A stretch of DNA of 25,217 nt from IMG/VR virus record IMGVR_UViG_3300017706_000295, positions 1 to 25,217 of that record; one strand, 5' to 3'. Positions 15,647 through 24,184 of the stretch are shown in pieces. The first letter of the stretch is position 1, and each line of letters opens with the position of its first letter. The notes under the pieces are model-generated. The model worked only from the letters and a program-made list of their open reading frames with translations, made no database searches and was not told the origin of the DNA. Made by a program: the position numbers and the translations under genes. Origin of the DNA: a virus.

Positions 15647-18169
15647 TTATTCTATATGTACAAATGTATTTGTATTATAGTTATTTATATCAGTTGAGTC
15701 GATAGTTTGTAACGTTTTGTTACCTAAAAACTCAATAGTTTGATTAGTATTAAAAAGCCTAGATGTATTATAGAAATTGTCTGTGCCTTTCCTTTGTAAG
15801 TAATTATTATTTATAATGGTTCTAAAATTAGGATTTATAACTTTAACTGTGTGTTCTGATAAGAACTTATCTGCGCTTCCAGTTGATGTCATTATTGAAC
15901 CAGTTGTTTGAAGTGGATTAACTTTAATTTCAGTTATTAATGTATCTACATTATTATGATTACAACTTATTTCAGTTATATGTTTTAAATTAGGTACTCT
16001 TGCTTCACTATTTAAAGTACTTCCCAATCTTACAAGTGGATCAGATATATAACCTGAACCAGGTTGTGTTATTGTTACACTATTTATTTCTCCATCTGAA
16101 TTTAAACCGAATGTAGCTGCAGCTAATACGTTAGTAGATAATAAAATACCATCTGCATCTTTTGCTTGAGGTTGAGGAAATACTATACTAGGTGCTGAAG
16201 AATAGTTTTTATTTGCAGTGTTTATAAATTCAACATCTGCAATAGAACCAGCAGCGGCATTACCTGCTACTGAACCAAAGAGTGAAGACCAATTAGAACC
16301 TTCAGATGTTATAACAATATTATCGATATCTAATCTACCATTTGAGTCAATACCAATACTTACTACTGGAGCAACTCCCGTTTCTCCCTCAACATCAATA
16401 CCACTAAATGTAATAGCTGGTGCTGATGTATAACCGAATCCTGGCTCTACAACTTCAATACTTTGTAAAGCGCCGTCAAGTTTTGTAGCTGTTGCTGTTG
16501 CTGTTTGACCAGTGAATGAATGTTCTGTACCTGAACCTACGCCAGATATATTAATTATTGATTCAGATCCGCTTAAAGCTTTTAATTTTACTTTACTACC
16601 AGAAGATGTATGTATTCTATATTGAGTGCCACTTACGATACCAGGAATTGCGCCACCTGAACCTGAGCTATATGTAACTATTGAATTAACTGGTAAAGCA
16701 GCTTGTTGTGCACTTGTAAGTTTAATTGTATCATCATTAATATTTACAATACCTGCTCCTAATACTTCATCATCGCTTCCATCAAATGTAATTGCTGTTG
16801 GAGCTGCGACACTGAGCGATGGTACATTATAATCTTTACCACCATTACCTATTGTAATTCCTGATACTGCTCCATTTGTAAGAGCTGAAGTTAATGTTGC
16901 TGTGGTAAACCCGGCTGGAGTACCTGAATCAGATGATATAATCGTAGGAGCTGAAGTATAACCACTTCCTCCACTTGTTACTGTAACACTGTTAATTACA
17001 CCTGTTTTTAAAGCAACTGAAACAGTAGCTGATTTATGTATTCTTGCAGTTGTTGTAGGTAAGAAAGATGAAGCAAACATTTCAACAAGTACTGGTATAT
17101 CTTCAGGTCCTATAATACCTGGTTGAACACCTGGCATACGACTTAAAGTTAAAGCGTCTGTTAATACTGCTCCTGTTAATTGTAAAAATATTAATATCTC
17201 AGCAAAGTATATAAATCCACTTGGATGTACTAATCTATCAAATGCAAGTTCCCAATCAGATAAATTTTTACCTGTTTTAATAAGGTATGAGAACTTTTGA
17301 TATCTTAAACTATCTTGTACTTTAATACTATCAGATAAGAATCCTTTATTATCTAGGTATTGACCACCTTTTGATAATGCTGGATTAATATCCCAATTAC
17401 CTGATGAAGGTATTAATGTTTTATCATAAGGAAATTCAACTTCTGCAGTATCATTAAATAATATTTTAAAAAATATTTCTACAGAATCAGATGAACCTCT
17501 TAATTTATAAAAGTCTATAATTTGTTTATATAAATTTCTTTTATTTACTGTTACTCCTCTTGGAATAGTAGCAGCAATTTCTTTTTGCATTAATTCTAAA
17601 TAGCTTTCTCCATTTAAATCAATATCCATTGCTTGTTCAATTGTATTCATTACATAAGATGGTCCAGGACCTACCCAGTATTTAACAATTGTAGTTAATT
17701 TAGCTGTATAGTTATTATATGCAGCTAATCCATTCACAGTAAATGTCTTACCAATCTCAGATGTTGAAGCTGCAAGTGTACCTGGTAGTTCATTACCATT
17801 TGTTATTGCTACATTGATACTATTTAATGGTATATTAGTTGTTAAACCAGCTGGATCTGTTAAAACAAGTAATGAACTTGCACCTGACTCATCAGTAAAG
17901 AATCTATTATTTTCATTCTTAGGATCGGGTATTCTAAACTGAGCTTGACCATTTAAAATAATATCACTAAAGTCTTCATTCTCTTGATATATAAACTCAT
18001 CCATATTTTGAAACGCATAATACGCTTCTAAAAATTTAGTAAGTTGAACTTTATCTGATAATATCTCAGAAGGTATTAATTGGTCAATACGTATATCTTC
18101 TTTTGTTTGAGATAATGTTCCCTGTTCGACTTCAATCGCACCGGGAGTTAAATGAGACTTATATGACAT
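15647..18169 (-). CDS. gpI/gp7-like baseplate wedge protein with GGxGY repeats (840 aa)
   Basis: An 840-residue protein just after gp6, the place of T4 gene 7. The N-terminal part contains IDQLIPSEILSDKVQLTKFL (28-47) and AYYAFQNM (49-56). At about 204-250 it has the hallmark NKRNLYKQIIDFYKLRGSS then VEIFFKILF and EVEFPYDKTLIPSSG. This pattern is typical of gpI-type wedge proteins that pair with gp6/gpJ. Residues about 396-716 contain five degenerate GGSGYTSAPTI-type beta repeats. The C-terminus is Asn/Thr-rich. Its ATG overlaps the stop of gp6 by one base, which suggests coupled, stoichiometric translation. Equivalence with T4 gp7 (1032 aa) rests on position and the motif, not on overall similarity. 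Confidence 0.72.
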   Translation of the reverse strand: MSYKSHLTPGAIEVEQGTLSQTKEDIRIDQLIPSEILSDKVQLTKFLEAYYAFQNMDEFIYQENEDFSDIILNGQAQFRIPDPKNENNRFFTDESGASSLLVLTDPAGLTTNIPLNSINVAITNGNELPGTLAASTSEIGKTFTVNGLAAYNNYTAKLTTIVKYWVGPGPSYVMNTIEQAMDIDLNGESYLELMQKEIAATIPRGVTVNKRNLYKQIIDFYKLRGSSDSVEIFFKILFNDTAEVEFPYDKTLIPSSGNWDINPALSKGGQYLDNKGFLSDSIKVQDSLRYQKFSYLIKTGKNLSDWELAFDRLVHPSGFIYFAEILIFLQLTGAVLTDALTLSRMPGVQPGIIGPEDIPVLVEMFASSFLPTTTARIHKSATVSVALKTGVINSVTVTSGGSGYTSAPTIISSDSGTPAGFTTATLTSALTNGAVSGITIGNGGKDYNVPSLSVAAPTAITFDGSDDEVLGAGIVNINDDTIKLTSAQQAALPVNSIVTYSSGSGGAIPGIVSGTQYRIHTSSGSKVKLKALSGSESIINISGVGSGTEHSFTGQTATATATKLDGALQSIEVVEPGFGYTSAPAITFSGIDVEGETGVAPVVSIGIDSNGRLDIDNIVITSEGSNWSSLFGSVAGNAAAGSIADVEFINTANKNYSSAPSIVFPQPQAKDADGILLSTNVLAAATFGLNSDGEINSVTITQPGSGYISDPLVRLGSTLNSEARVPNLKHITEISCNHNNVDTLITEIKVNPLQTTGSIMTSTGSADKFLSEHTVKVINPNFRTIINNNYLQRKGTDNFYNTSRLFNTNQTIEFLGNKTLQTIDSTDINNYNTNTFVHIE
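15682..15689 (-). promoter_or_regulatory. T4-type late promoter TATAAATA upstream of gp8-like gene
   Basis: An exact octamer inside the last codons (Asp-Ile-Asn-Asn) of the 840-residue gene, 51 bases before the gp8 ATG. A second exact octamer at 15808-15815 in the same gene is more likely a chance Ile-Asn codon match. Confidence 0.55.
16022..16984 (-). repeat. GGxGYxSxP coding repeats in the wedge protein
   Basis: Protein repeats at residues 396-716. The units are SGGSGYTSAPTIISSDSG, GNGGKDYNVPSLSV, EPGFGYTSAPAITFSG, TANKNYSSAPSIVFPQP and QPGSGYISDPLVRLG. Each is followed by an Ala/Thr-rich strand pair. The same unit occurs once or twice in the neighbouring gp8-like protein. Confidence 0.85.
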
Positions 18170-20013
18170 TATTTAAATCTTGATGTTGTGTTATAGTTTA
18201 TACTACCAGCTGAACCAGCAACTGCGATAGTATCTATTTCTGGTGTTATTGAAACACTATTATTATCTATAGAAATTAATTCGGCTCTCTTTGGAGCAAG
18301 GTCTAATGAGTTAGGTAATAAAGTTATTTTAATCGGTGTTGTAGTATCTGGTCTAAAGTTATTTAAAGTTACTTTTCCTTTTTCTACATCAATGAGACCA
18401 GCATCATTTATAACAGTTACATTAGTTAAACCAACAACTTTATATACAATAACTTTTCTTTGTGTTGAACCACTTATAGGAACATCACCAAAGAAATGTA
18501 CTACATTATTAATAGTAAATCCTGATGATTTTAAAATAAATGCTGTTGATTGCCCTGATTGAAAGAATGGAGCAACAAAAGAAAGATCAAAATTATTATC
18601 TGAATTATTACTCGGTGTAATGTTTTGAAACATTCTTGGTCTTACAATTGTATTTAATATTGATGGGTCAGAATTATCAATTGCTTTTGTTAATTGTGAA
18701 TGCCTAAATACACCATCAAATTTATTTAAATTATTAAAGTTATAATCTGTTATTGTATCTCTTACAACTGATTGTAATTCAACAGAACTTCTATCAGTTA
18801 AGTTAGGATTATATTTAAATGCTGCATCTAATTCTAAATAAGTAAAATTAGTATCTACAATTTCTGGTATAATAGAAACTACATTCTTACCTTTTAAAAT
18901 TGCGCCAGTAATATCTGTTTTTTCAGCGGTTGTAAGTGTTTCAGCTAATAAAGGTTTGATTGCAATATAAACTTTACCGTAATCAGGTGGATCGTTATCT
19001 TCACCACCCCATGTTGATATTGAATCTATATTACTAAACTCTTTTTTAATAATCGCTGCGTAATCATCGGCTGTGACAGCTCTGTTTTGAGATATAAATG
19101 TTAATGGTGCGTTAAAACGTATAGATTCCATTGTTTCTTCTTCAGCTCCACCTGTTGCAGCTGACGCTAATGTGACAGTAATACTACTATATCCATTGAT
19201 ATCATCTAACATATCAAAATTATTAGCACCGTTTGATTCTATACCTTCTGTAATTACATAATCAAGAGTTATAATATTATTATTTGCTGGTTTAAATCCA
19301 GTAATACCATCACCGAAGTATACTTCAAAGAATCCACTTGGATTTTCTTGTAGATAATAAACCTTTGATGTTGAATCAACACCTCTTAATGTTTCAAAAG
19401 GAGTGTATATATCGAATGAGCTTGACTCTTCGTTTGACTGTACTCTTACTCTTAATGTACTTGAATCTGCGTTATAATCAGTAAGTTGAAACTTTTGATT
19501 CTCAATATCATTATCAACTCTATATTTTAATTCTCTTACAGAACCTTCTGCAATAACAACATCATTAAATGTATATGTTGTACCTGTTAATGTTGCTTGT
19601 TGAGTTTCTAATACCACGTATTGAAATTCTTCTCCACTTACAACAGTATTTAATTTAGTACCACGTTTTAATTCTAAAACAGTTGGTATTGTTCCTATTT
19701 CGCCTGAGATATCAACAACAATATTAACTTTACCTCTTGGAGATAAAACTGATCGCGGTGTATAACCTAAAAGCTTTGCTCTTGTGACTACATTACCTCT
19801 TATCTGAGCTGAATCTAAGAATGATTCATTTAATGAGTAGTGAGCGTTTAATGCGTTATAATGAGTATTATAAGCTAATACATCTAATAAAACATTAAGG
19901 CCTGAACCATCAAAATCATAGTCACTAAACTCTGATTGTTGTTTTAAAAAGTTTTTTAAATTTTGCTTTATATCTGCAAAATCTAATTCTGTTACATTTA
20001 AATTTGTTGCCAT
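18169..20013 (-). CDS. gp6: Baseplate wedge protein gp6 (gpJ-like, 614 aa)
   Basis: Homologue of T4 gp6 (660 aa), the wedge protein that forms the inner baseplate ring and undergoes the main change at contraction. The N-terminal region (about 35-70) carries DGSGLNVLLDVLAYNTHYNA and LNESFLDSAQIRGN, typical of the gp6/gpJ family. The central region has FEVYFGDGITGFKP and AVTADDYAAIIKKEF, the conserved gpJ-core motifs. The length is close to T4 gp6. It follows gp25 by one base and has AGAAGG about 11 bases upstream; its stop overlaps the next start. The order gp25-gp6-gpI/gp7 is the conserved core of contractile baseplates. Confidence 0.94.
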   Translation of the reverse strand: MATNLNVTELDFADIKQNLKNFLKQQSEFSDYDFDGSGLNVLLDVLAYNTHYNALNAHYSLNESFLDSAQIRGNVVTRAKLLGYTPRSVLSPRGKVNIVVDISGEIGTIPTVLELKRGTKLNTVVSGEEFQYVVLETQQATLTGTTYTFNDVVIAEGSVRELKYRVDNDIENQKFQLTDYNADSSTLRVRVQSNEESSSFDIYTPFETLRGVDSTSKVYYLQENPSGFFEVYFGDGITGFKPANNNIITLDYVITEGIESNGANNFDMLDDINGYSSITVTLASAATGGAEEETMESIRFNAPLTFISQNRAVTADDYAAIIKKEFSNIDSISTWGGEDNDPPDYGKVYIAIKPLLAETLTTAEKTDITGAILKGKNVVSIIPEIVDTNFTYLELDAAFKYNPNLTDRSSVELQSVVRDTITDYNFNNLNKFDGVFRHSQLTKAIDNSDPSILNTIVRPRMFQNITPSNNSDNNFDLSFVAPFFQSGQSTAFILKSSGFTINNVVHFFGDVPISGSTQRKVIVYKVVGLTNVTVINDAGLIDVEKGKVTLNNFRPDTTTPIKITLLPNSLDLAPKRAELISIDNNSVSITPEIDTIAVAGSAGSINYNTTSRFK

Positions 20014-20014
20014 A

Positions 20015-20464
20015 TTATCTTAACCTTCTTAACTCGATATTTACTGATGTTGCTTGATCGAATTCTTTTATTTTAAAATTTACTATAATACCATATGAAT
20101 TCGCTCGAGTGTTATCAATTATATTAATTGATGTTACTCTGATTCTTGGCTCGTAATTATTTAATACGTTTTCTATGTTATCTCTTAACATAATTTCTGT
20201 AAATAAACCTGCAGGTTCAAATAATAAACCTCTTAGGTTAGCACCTAAATCATCTTGAAATGGTCTCTCATAAAAATTAGAAATTATTAAATTTTTAACT
20301 GCATTTTTAATTGCAGCATCGTCTTTTAACGGTATTATATCCTTACGTATAGGATGTATCTTTAAAGAAAGGTCTAAATCACTCCATGACTTTTTCTTTG
20401 CAACAACGCTCGCTTGTTCTAGCTTACCAGTTATTCGTTTACTGCCTGTATATAATCCTGCCAT
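20015..20464 (-). CDS. gp25: Baseplate wedge protein gp25 (149 aa)
   Basis: Homologue of T4 gp25 (132 aa), the protein that links wedge gp6 to the sheath in the core baseplate. The conserved block is NFYERPFQDDLGANLRGLLF (63-82) with EP after it. YEPRI at 104-108 includes the Glu-Pro-Arg knot seen across gp25, pyocin and type VI secretion TssE proteins. It lies directly upstream of gp6 as in other contractile systems. The ATG is 5 bases downstream of a perfect late promoter octamer, and the only purine-rich stretch (AAAGAG) is too far (about 13 bases) for a normal ribosome site. The N-terminus is about 15 residues longer than in T4. Confidence 0.94.
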   Translation of the reverse strand: MAGLYTGSKRITGKLEQASVVAKKKSWSDLDLSLKIHPIRKDIIPLKDDAAIKNAVKNLIISNFYERPFQDDLGANLRGLLFEPAGLFTEIMLRDNIENVLNNYEPRIRVTSINIIDNTRANSYGIIVNFKIKEFDQATSVNIELRRLR

Positions 20465-20469
20465 ATAAC

Positions 20470-20477
20470 TATTTATA
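20470..20477 (-). promoter_or_regulatory. T4-type late promoter TATAAATA, 5 bases before gp25
   Basis: An exact octamer between the 333-residue gene stop and the gp25 ATG at 20464. With T4 spacing (octamer at -13 to -6), transcription would begin on the A of the gp25 ATG and give a leaderless mRNA. Alternatively it is a chance match and gp25 is read from upstream transcripts. Confidence 0.55.
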
Positions 20478-20481
20478 CTCT

Positions 20482-21483
20482 TTAATCGGCTTCTTCAACC
20501 GTAATTACGTTAGGAAGTTGACTTTGTGTATTATTAATTAATGTTTGCACTGATTCTGGTAAATCGATTGTTGATGGAAAGCCTATAAGCTTTAAATAAT
20601 CACAAAAACTAAATGTAATCCAATCAATTACTGAACCTAATCCTATTTTACTAAAAAAATCTTCTACCTTTTTAATCCATAACTTCATTAAATATGTCTG
20701 CCATTCCTCTGCAAACTCTCTTGCTCTCTTTAATAATCTTTCTTTTTGAAATTCTGGTATTTCTACATTATCATCAAATTCTCCACCTAGTAAATCTAAT
20801 AAACTAAATCCAAATATTTGAACCTGTTCTAATTCTTCTATTGTTTTATCTCTGATTAATGCTTCTAAATCTATTTCTTGTAATCCAGGAAATGATGGTA
20901 ATCCTAATCCGTCCCATATTTCATCAAACAAATCTATAAGACCAGAAAATCCACCAGTCATTAATAGATTCATTTTCTTTGCTACTTCAAAACGTATATA
21001 ATTTCGTATTGATTCTTTTTTAAAGTCGGCTGTTTCAAATTTATTCCATACTTTATATTCGTCTGGTATTAAATCATATATACTATCAACTTCATCTAAT
21101 GATATATTATCTAAAACACTATTTGGATTTGCTAAAAACTCTAATATGTCAATTTCAATACCAAGTATTGTGACATTAAAATTAATTGAAAAGACTTCAT
21201 TAATTAATGATAATATTTTTTGTTGAACATACATAGGATATTCAGATGATAAACGTGTTATCATGATTTCCCATTCTAATTCTGGTATTTCTATCTTCTC
21301 AAAGTTTGGGTCATATATATCCAATAAAGAACGTATACGCTCTAGCTCATCTTTTAAACTATCTATTTCATATCGATAAGCATGAGTAGCCAAACCACCA
21401 AATAAGTTTCTTAAATTTGCTGGAGTAGGTAATAAAACATCAGGACATTCTAATGGTGGTATTGTTAATGTAGGTGTTGTCAT
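20482..21483 (-). CDS. Unrecognised virion-type protein between spike and gp25 (333 aa)
   Basis: A 333-residue acidic protein, mostly predicted alpha-helix, unlike the beta-rich neighbours. The N-terminus is Pro-rich (TPTLTIPPLECPDVLLPTP). A helix follows (RYEIDSLKDELERIRSLLDI), then IPELEWEIMITRLSSEYPMY. Repeated amphipathic stretches include FSLLDLLGGEFDD and LKLIGFPSTIDLPESVQTL. There is no signal peptide and no clear membrane span. It overlaps the spike stop by one base (TAATG) and has no evident ribosome site, so it is probably coupled to the spike gene. I do not recognise the family. By position inside the hub-wedge block it is probably a baseplate component or assembly factor. Functional analogues could include T4 gp26 or gp28, but no sequence similarity was seen. 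Confidence 0.75.
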   Translation of the reverse strand: MTTPTLTIPPLECPDVLLPTPANLRNLFGGLATHAYRYEIDSLKDELERIRSLLDIYDPNFEKIEIPELEWEIMITRLSSEYPMYVQQKILSLINEVFSINFNVTILGIEIDILEFLANPNSVLDNISLDEVDSIYDLIPDEYKVWNKFETADFKKESIRNYIRFEVAKKMNLLMTGGFSGLIDLFDEIWDGLGLPSFPGLQEIDLEALIRDKTIEELEQVQIFGFSLLDLLGGEFDDNVEIPEFQKERLLKRAREFAEEWQTYLMKLWIKKVEDFFSKIGLGSVIDWITFSFCDYLKLIGFPSTIDLPESVQTLINNTQSQLPNVITVEEAD

Positions 21484-21986
21484 TATATAACACGAGTTTT
21501 CTTAAGTGATTTAAGTTCTATAGTTCCATCTTCTAAAAATTTTATATAAGAGCCGGTCTTATGAGTTATTCTTATTTGTTCAGAACCATATTTATTATCT
21601 ATTTCTATTAAATGTCCTGCTTTTGATTTATAAACTTTATTATCTACAGAAGATTCAGTTGGTATATCTTGCGTTCCATTTGTTTGTGTGGCAATTGAAC
21701 CTATAACCATAGGGTCTTGTGCTGATGGACCATCTCTAAAAAATCCTACAACCCATGAACCTACTTCTAAATGATGATTACCACCTTCACCTTGTATTGA
21801 TGCCGATGTTACAGGCATTATTACGGTTGCCCAAGGCAAATCTTTTACTTCTACACTCTCATCATAAAAACCAAAACATCTTACTTTAACTCTATTTAAA
21901 TGTTCTTTATCATCAATGTCTTCTACCTTGCCAGTGTACCATACAAAGGCTCCGTTTTTATATTGGTCTGCCATTCTTCCTATCAT
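21483..21986 (-). CDS. gp5: Baseplate central spike gp5-like OB protein lacking lysozyme (167 aa)
   Basis: Corresponds to the N-terminal OB domain of T4 gp5 plus a short spike. The region GKVEDIDDKEHLNRVKVRCF (19-38) and the core LPWATVIMPVTSASIQGEGG (50-69) closely parallel T4 gp5 (LPWMSVIQPITSAAMSGIGG). The VGSWVVGFFRDG and DPMVIGSI strands follow. Residues 120-160 (GHLIEIDN, IRITHKTGSYIKF, DGTIEL) look like the first turns of a VgrG/gp5C beta-helix. T4 gp5 is 575 aa with a lysozyme domain; both that domain and the long helix are absent. Start 21986 has AAGGA about 8 bases upstream. A second ATG at 21974, also with AGGA close by, would drop the first four residues. Confidence 0.88.
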   Translation of the reverse strand: MIGRMADQYKNGAFVWYTGKVEDIDDKEHLNRVKVRCFGFYDESVEVKDLPWATVIMPVTSASIQGEGGNHHLEVGSWVVGFFRDGPSAQDPMVIGSIATQTNGTQDIPTESSVDNKVYKSKAGHLIEIDNKYGSEQIRITHKTGSYIKFLEDGTIELKSLKKTRVI

Positions 21987-21987
21987 A

Positions 21988-23373
21988 TTATAATCCTTTT
22001 TCTAGTGGTGATATAAATGAATCTTTCTTTAATACCACATTCATCATATAACCTTCTTTACCAAAGTGATGAACGATTTGAGTAACTAAATGTTTACCAG
22101 AAAGTATCGTATCTTTAAATTCATCATTCTCTTCTTGTTCAATTGTAATATCAGCATTTTTTATAATATTTAAATTTACAATCTTACCACATGAAAGACT
22201 AAAATCTCCTGGTATTACAATCTCTTGTTTAATTGTATCTAAATTATGATGATGAGCTTGTGCTTTACCTAATGCATTAGCGTCAGTTACTTTATGATAG
22301 TTTCCTTTAATTATTGTATAAAACCCTGAATCATTAATTGAACTCTCTTTAAATTCATCGTGAGAATGCATATTATATGAAACATAATGGTGTTTAGTAT
22401 TTTTAAAATCTGTCATCTCAATTTCACCTATTTTAATATTACCACTTATAGGTGAGTGATCGTTCAACATCATCATTTTAGTTTTTTTATATTTAAAAGG
22501 CTCTTGAGTTACTTTTTTAGTACTAATATCTATTTTATTAAGAACAGATCCAAATGCTCCATTAAATGCTGCTTTAAGTTTAGACATATTTAAATGAGAG
22601 TTCATTTTAGTTATTTTAGATTTCTCTTCATTAAAAACATTATACAAAGATTCTGCACCGCCTGTAAAGCTTTCATTAAACATAGGGTAGTTGTTATAAG
22701 TAGCATATACTTCATCTTTGTTTTCTAATATTTTATTATAAGATGTAAATATAAGACCATCAGCTGGCGTTTCATAAAAATAAAATGGAGTACCATCATC
22801 ATAAGAGTTTCGTAAGAGCCAAGATATTGCTTGTAACGGTTGTATTCTTGGATATATCCCTTTAATAAGACCGTTTGATTTTGTTTTTACATCAACAGCT
22901 GATTGTAGTTCTTTAGATACTATACTTTTTATTAAATTAGATGCTGTATTACTAAAGCTTCTTTTTAAAAGTCTATAGTTATTTAAATAAACATGCTTTG
23001 ATACGCACTGTAATGTATAAGCTTTTGTAGATGGTTGTGGTGTTGAGTAATTTTTTAATTCAGCTACTCTTAATTTAAGTTCAAACTTTTTAATTTCGTA
23101 TTTATCTTTTGACGTTGGCTCAGCTCTTGAAATAATTATTTCAACATATTCATTACCTGCAATTCTTAATTCTTCAATTAAATTTAAAGCGTCATAAACA
23201 AATATATCGACTGTCATACCTGACTGATATAAACTTTCAGTAATTTTTATATCTTGAACAAGTTCAGTAATATCAATAGGTATACCTGTATTAGAGGTTA
23301 TTGTACATACTTCAAGTCCATAACCTTTAGGCGTTGCTGTGATTGCTCCAGATGTTAAATTACTATTACTCAT
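21988..23373 (-). CDS. Baseplate hub protein, gp27/gpD-like (461 aa)
   Basis: A 461-residue protein just upstream of the OB spike, the position of a gp27-type hub. The N-terminal half has VQDIKITESLYQSGMTVDIF (39-58) and a LKLRVAELKNYSTPQPSTKAYTLQCVS stretch, matching the first barrel of gp27/gpD-type hubs. The middle contains ISWLLRNSYDDGTPFYFYET. The last part (IVIPGDFSLSCGKIVNLNI, then SGKHLVTQIVHHF with a basic-aromatic strand) is the typical second barrel. In T4, gp27 trimers join the tail tube to the gp5 spike. It starts inside the end of gp53 (8-base overlap) and stops one base before the spike start. Assignment is by fold pattern and position; identity to T4 gp27 is low. Confidence 0.77.
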   Translation of the reverse strand: MSNSNLTSGAITATPKGYGLEVCTITSNTGIPIDITELVQDIKITESLYQSGMTVDIFVYDALNLIEELRIAGNEYVEIIISRAEPTSKDKYEIKKFELKLRVAELKNYSTPQPSTKAYTLQCVSKHVYLNNYRLLKRSFSNTASNLIKSIVSKELQSAVDVKTKSNGLIKGIYPRIQPLQAISWLLRNSYDDGTPFYFYETPADGLIFTSYNKILENKDEVYATYNNYPMFNESFTGGAESLYNVFNEEKSKITKMNSHLNMSKLKAAFNGAFGSVLNKIDISTKKVTQEPFKYKKTKMMMLNDHSPISGNIKIGEIEMTDFKNTKHHYVSYNMHSHDEFKESSINDSGFYTIIKGNYHKVTDANALGKAQAHHHNLDTIKQEIVIPGDFSLSCGKIVNLNIIKNADITIEQEENDEFKDTILSGKHLVTQIVHHFGKEGYMMNVVLKKDSFISPLEKGL

Positions 23374-24178
23374 TAATTATTTCTTCAAACTTAGTAACAA
23401 ACTCATTTATATATGCAGGGTCTACGTATCTTATTTGAGACCTGCTATCATTTTTCATAATCTCTTGTTCTCTATTAGTAACATATAATAGCTGATGATT
23501 AGGTATTCCGCCCTCAATATGTATATCGTTTGTTACTGGCTTTTTATTTACATCACCATTTTTATAAAAATAATGTGGAGCGTCAATATATTTAAACACT
23601 CTATATGTAGCAACTGAATCTTCTGATATCGAACCAGTAATATTTTCAGTTGTATTTGTTGAACCTGTTTGGTCTCCTATAAAGGCACCTGTTGTATTTT
23701 GTACTATTAATTGACTTAAATCAGTTATTTTTTTAGTTAATGTACCACTTGCTCCACTTGAGCCACCTGTTAATGTTTCACCTAATTGAAATCTACCTGA
23801 TAAACTATTCCTATGGTCAGTAATAATACCATCGCTATCACGTACAATACTTGGACTTGTTTCTATTACGTATCCAGAATATTGCTTTTCAATATAATTA
23901 TATAAATCTTCTTGACTCATTGGCCATGAACGATAACCATCGTGTAAAAAATCATTTACGACAAAGAATGTCCAATAGTACTGTGATGTACCATATAATC
24001 TACCAGAAATAATATCAGGTCTTTCTCCGTTTTTAACATCATAAAACTTATATGCTGAATAATTATCAATAAACGTAGGTAATGGTCTTACACTTCTAAA
24101 TAAGTCAACCATATTTTGTTTAATACCTGTACGATTAAAGTCGTATTCTATCTTTGGAAATTTATTAAAAAAACTCAT
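23366..24178 (-). CDS. gp53: Baseplate wedge protein gp53 with internal insert (270 aa)
   Basis: Homologue of T4 gp53 (196 aa), the wedge clamp that holds gp6-gp7 together. Supporting segments are the FPKIEYDFNRTGIKQNMVDL start, FYDVKNGERPDIISGRLYGT (45-64), SQYYWTFFVVNDFLHDGYRS (65-84), and the Asn/Glu-rich C-terminal helix (YINEFVTKFEEIINE). About 80 extra residues lie at 105-190. They include RFQLGETLTGGSSGASGTLT (129-148), a module type frequent in marine phage proteins. An AGGAGA site lies about 10 bases before ATG, and the next gene overlaps its 3' end by 8 bases. Confidence 0.9.
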   Translation of the reverse strand: MSFFNKFPKIEYDFNRTGIKQNMVDLFRSVRPLPTFIDNYSAYKFYDVKNGERPDIISGRLYGTSQYYWTFFVVNDFLHDGYRSWPMSQEDLYNYIEKQYSGYVIETSPSIVRDSDGIITDHRNSLSGRFQLGETLTGGSSGASGTLTKKITDLSQLIVQNTTGAFIGDQTGSTNTTENITGSISEDSVATYRVFKYIDAPHYFYKNGDVNKKPVTNDIHIEGGIPNHQLLYVTNREQEIMKNDSRSQIRYVDPAYINEFVTKFEEIINE

Positions 24179-24184
24179 TTATTT

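Noticed and set aside
15808-15815. Exact TATAAATA inside the 840-aa gene
   Set aside because: It is formed by Ile-Ile-Asn-Asn codons, no start with a ribosome site follows closely, and a better placed copy for gp8 exists at 15682-15689.
21483-21986. Complete gp5 with lysozyme
   Set aside because: The frame stops at 167 residues. The next gene has no lysozyme pattern, so a frameshifted lysozyme domain is not supported.
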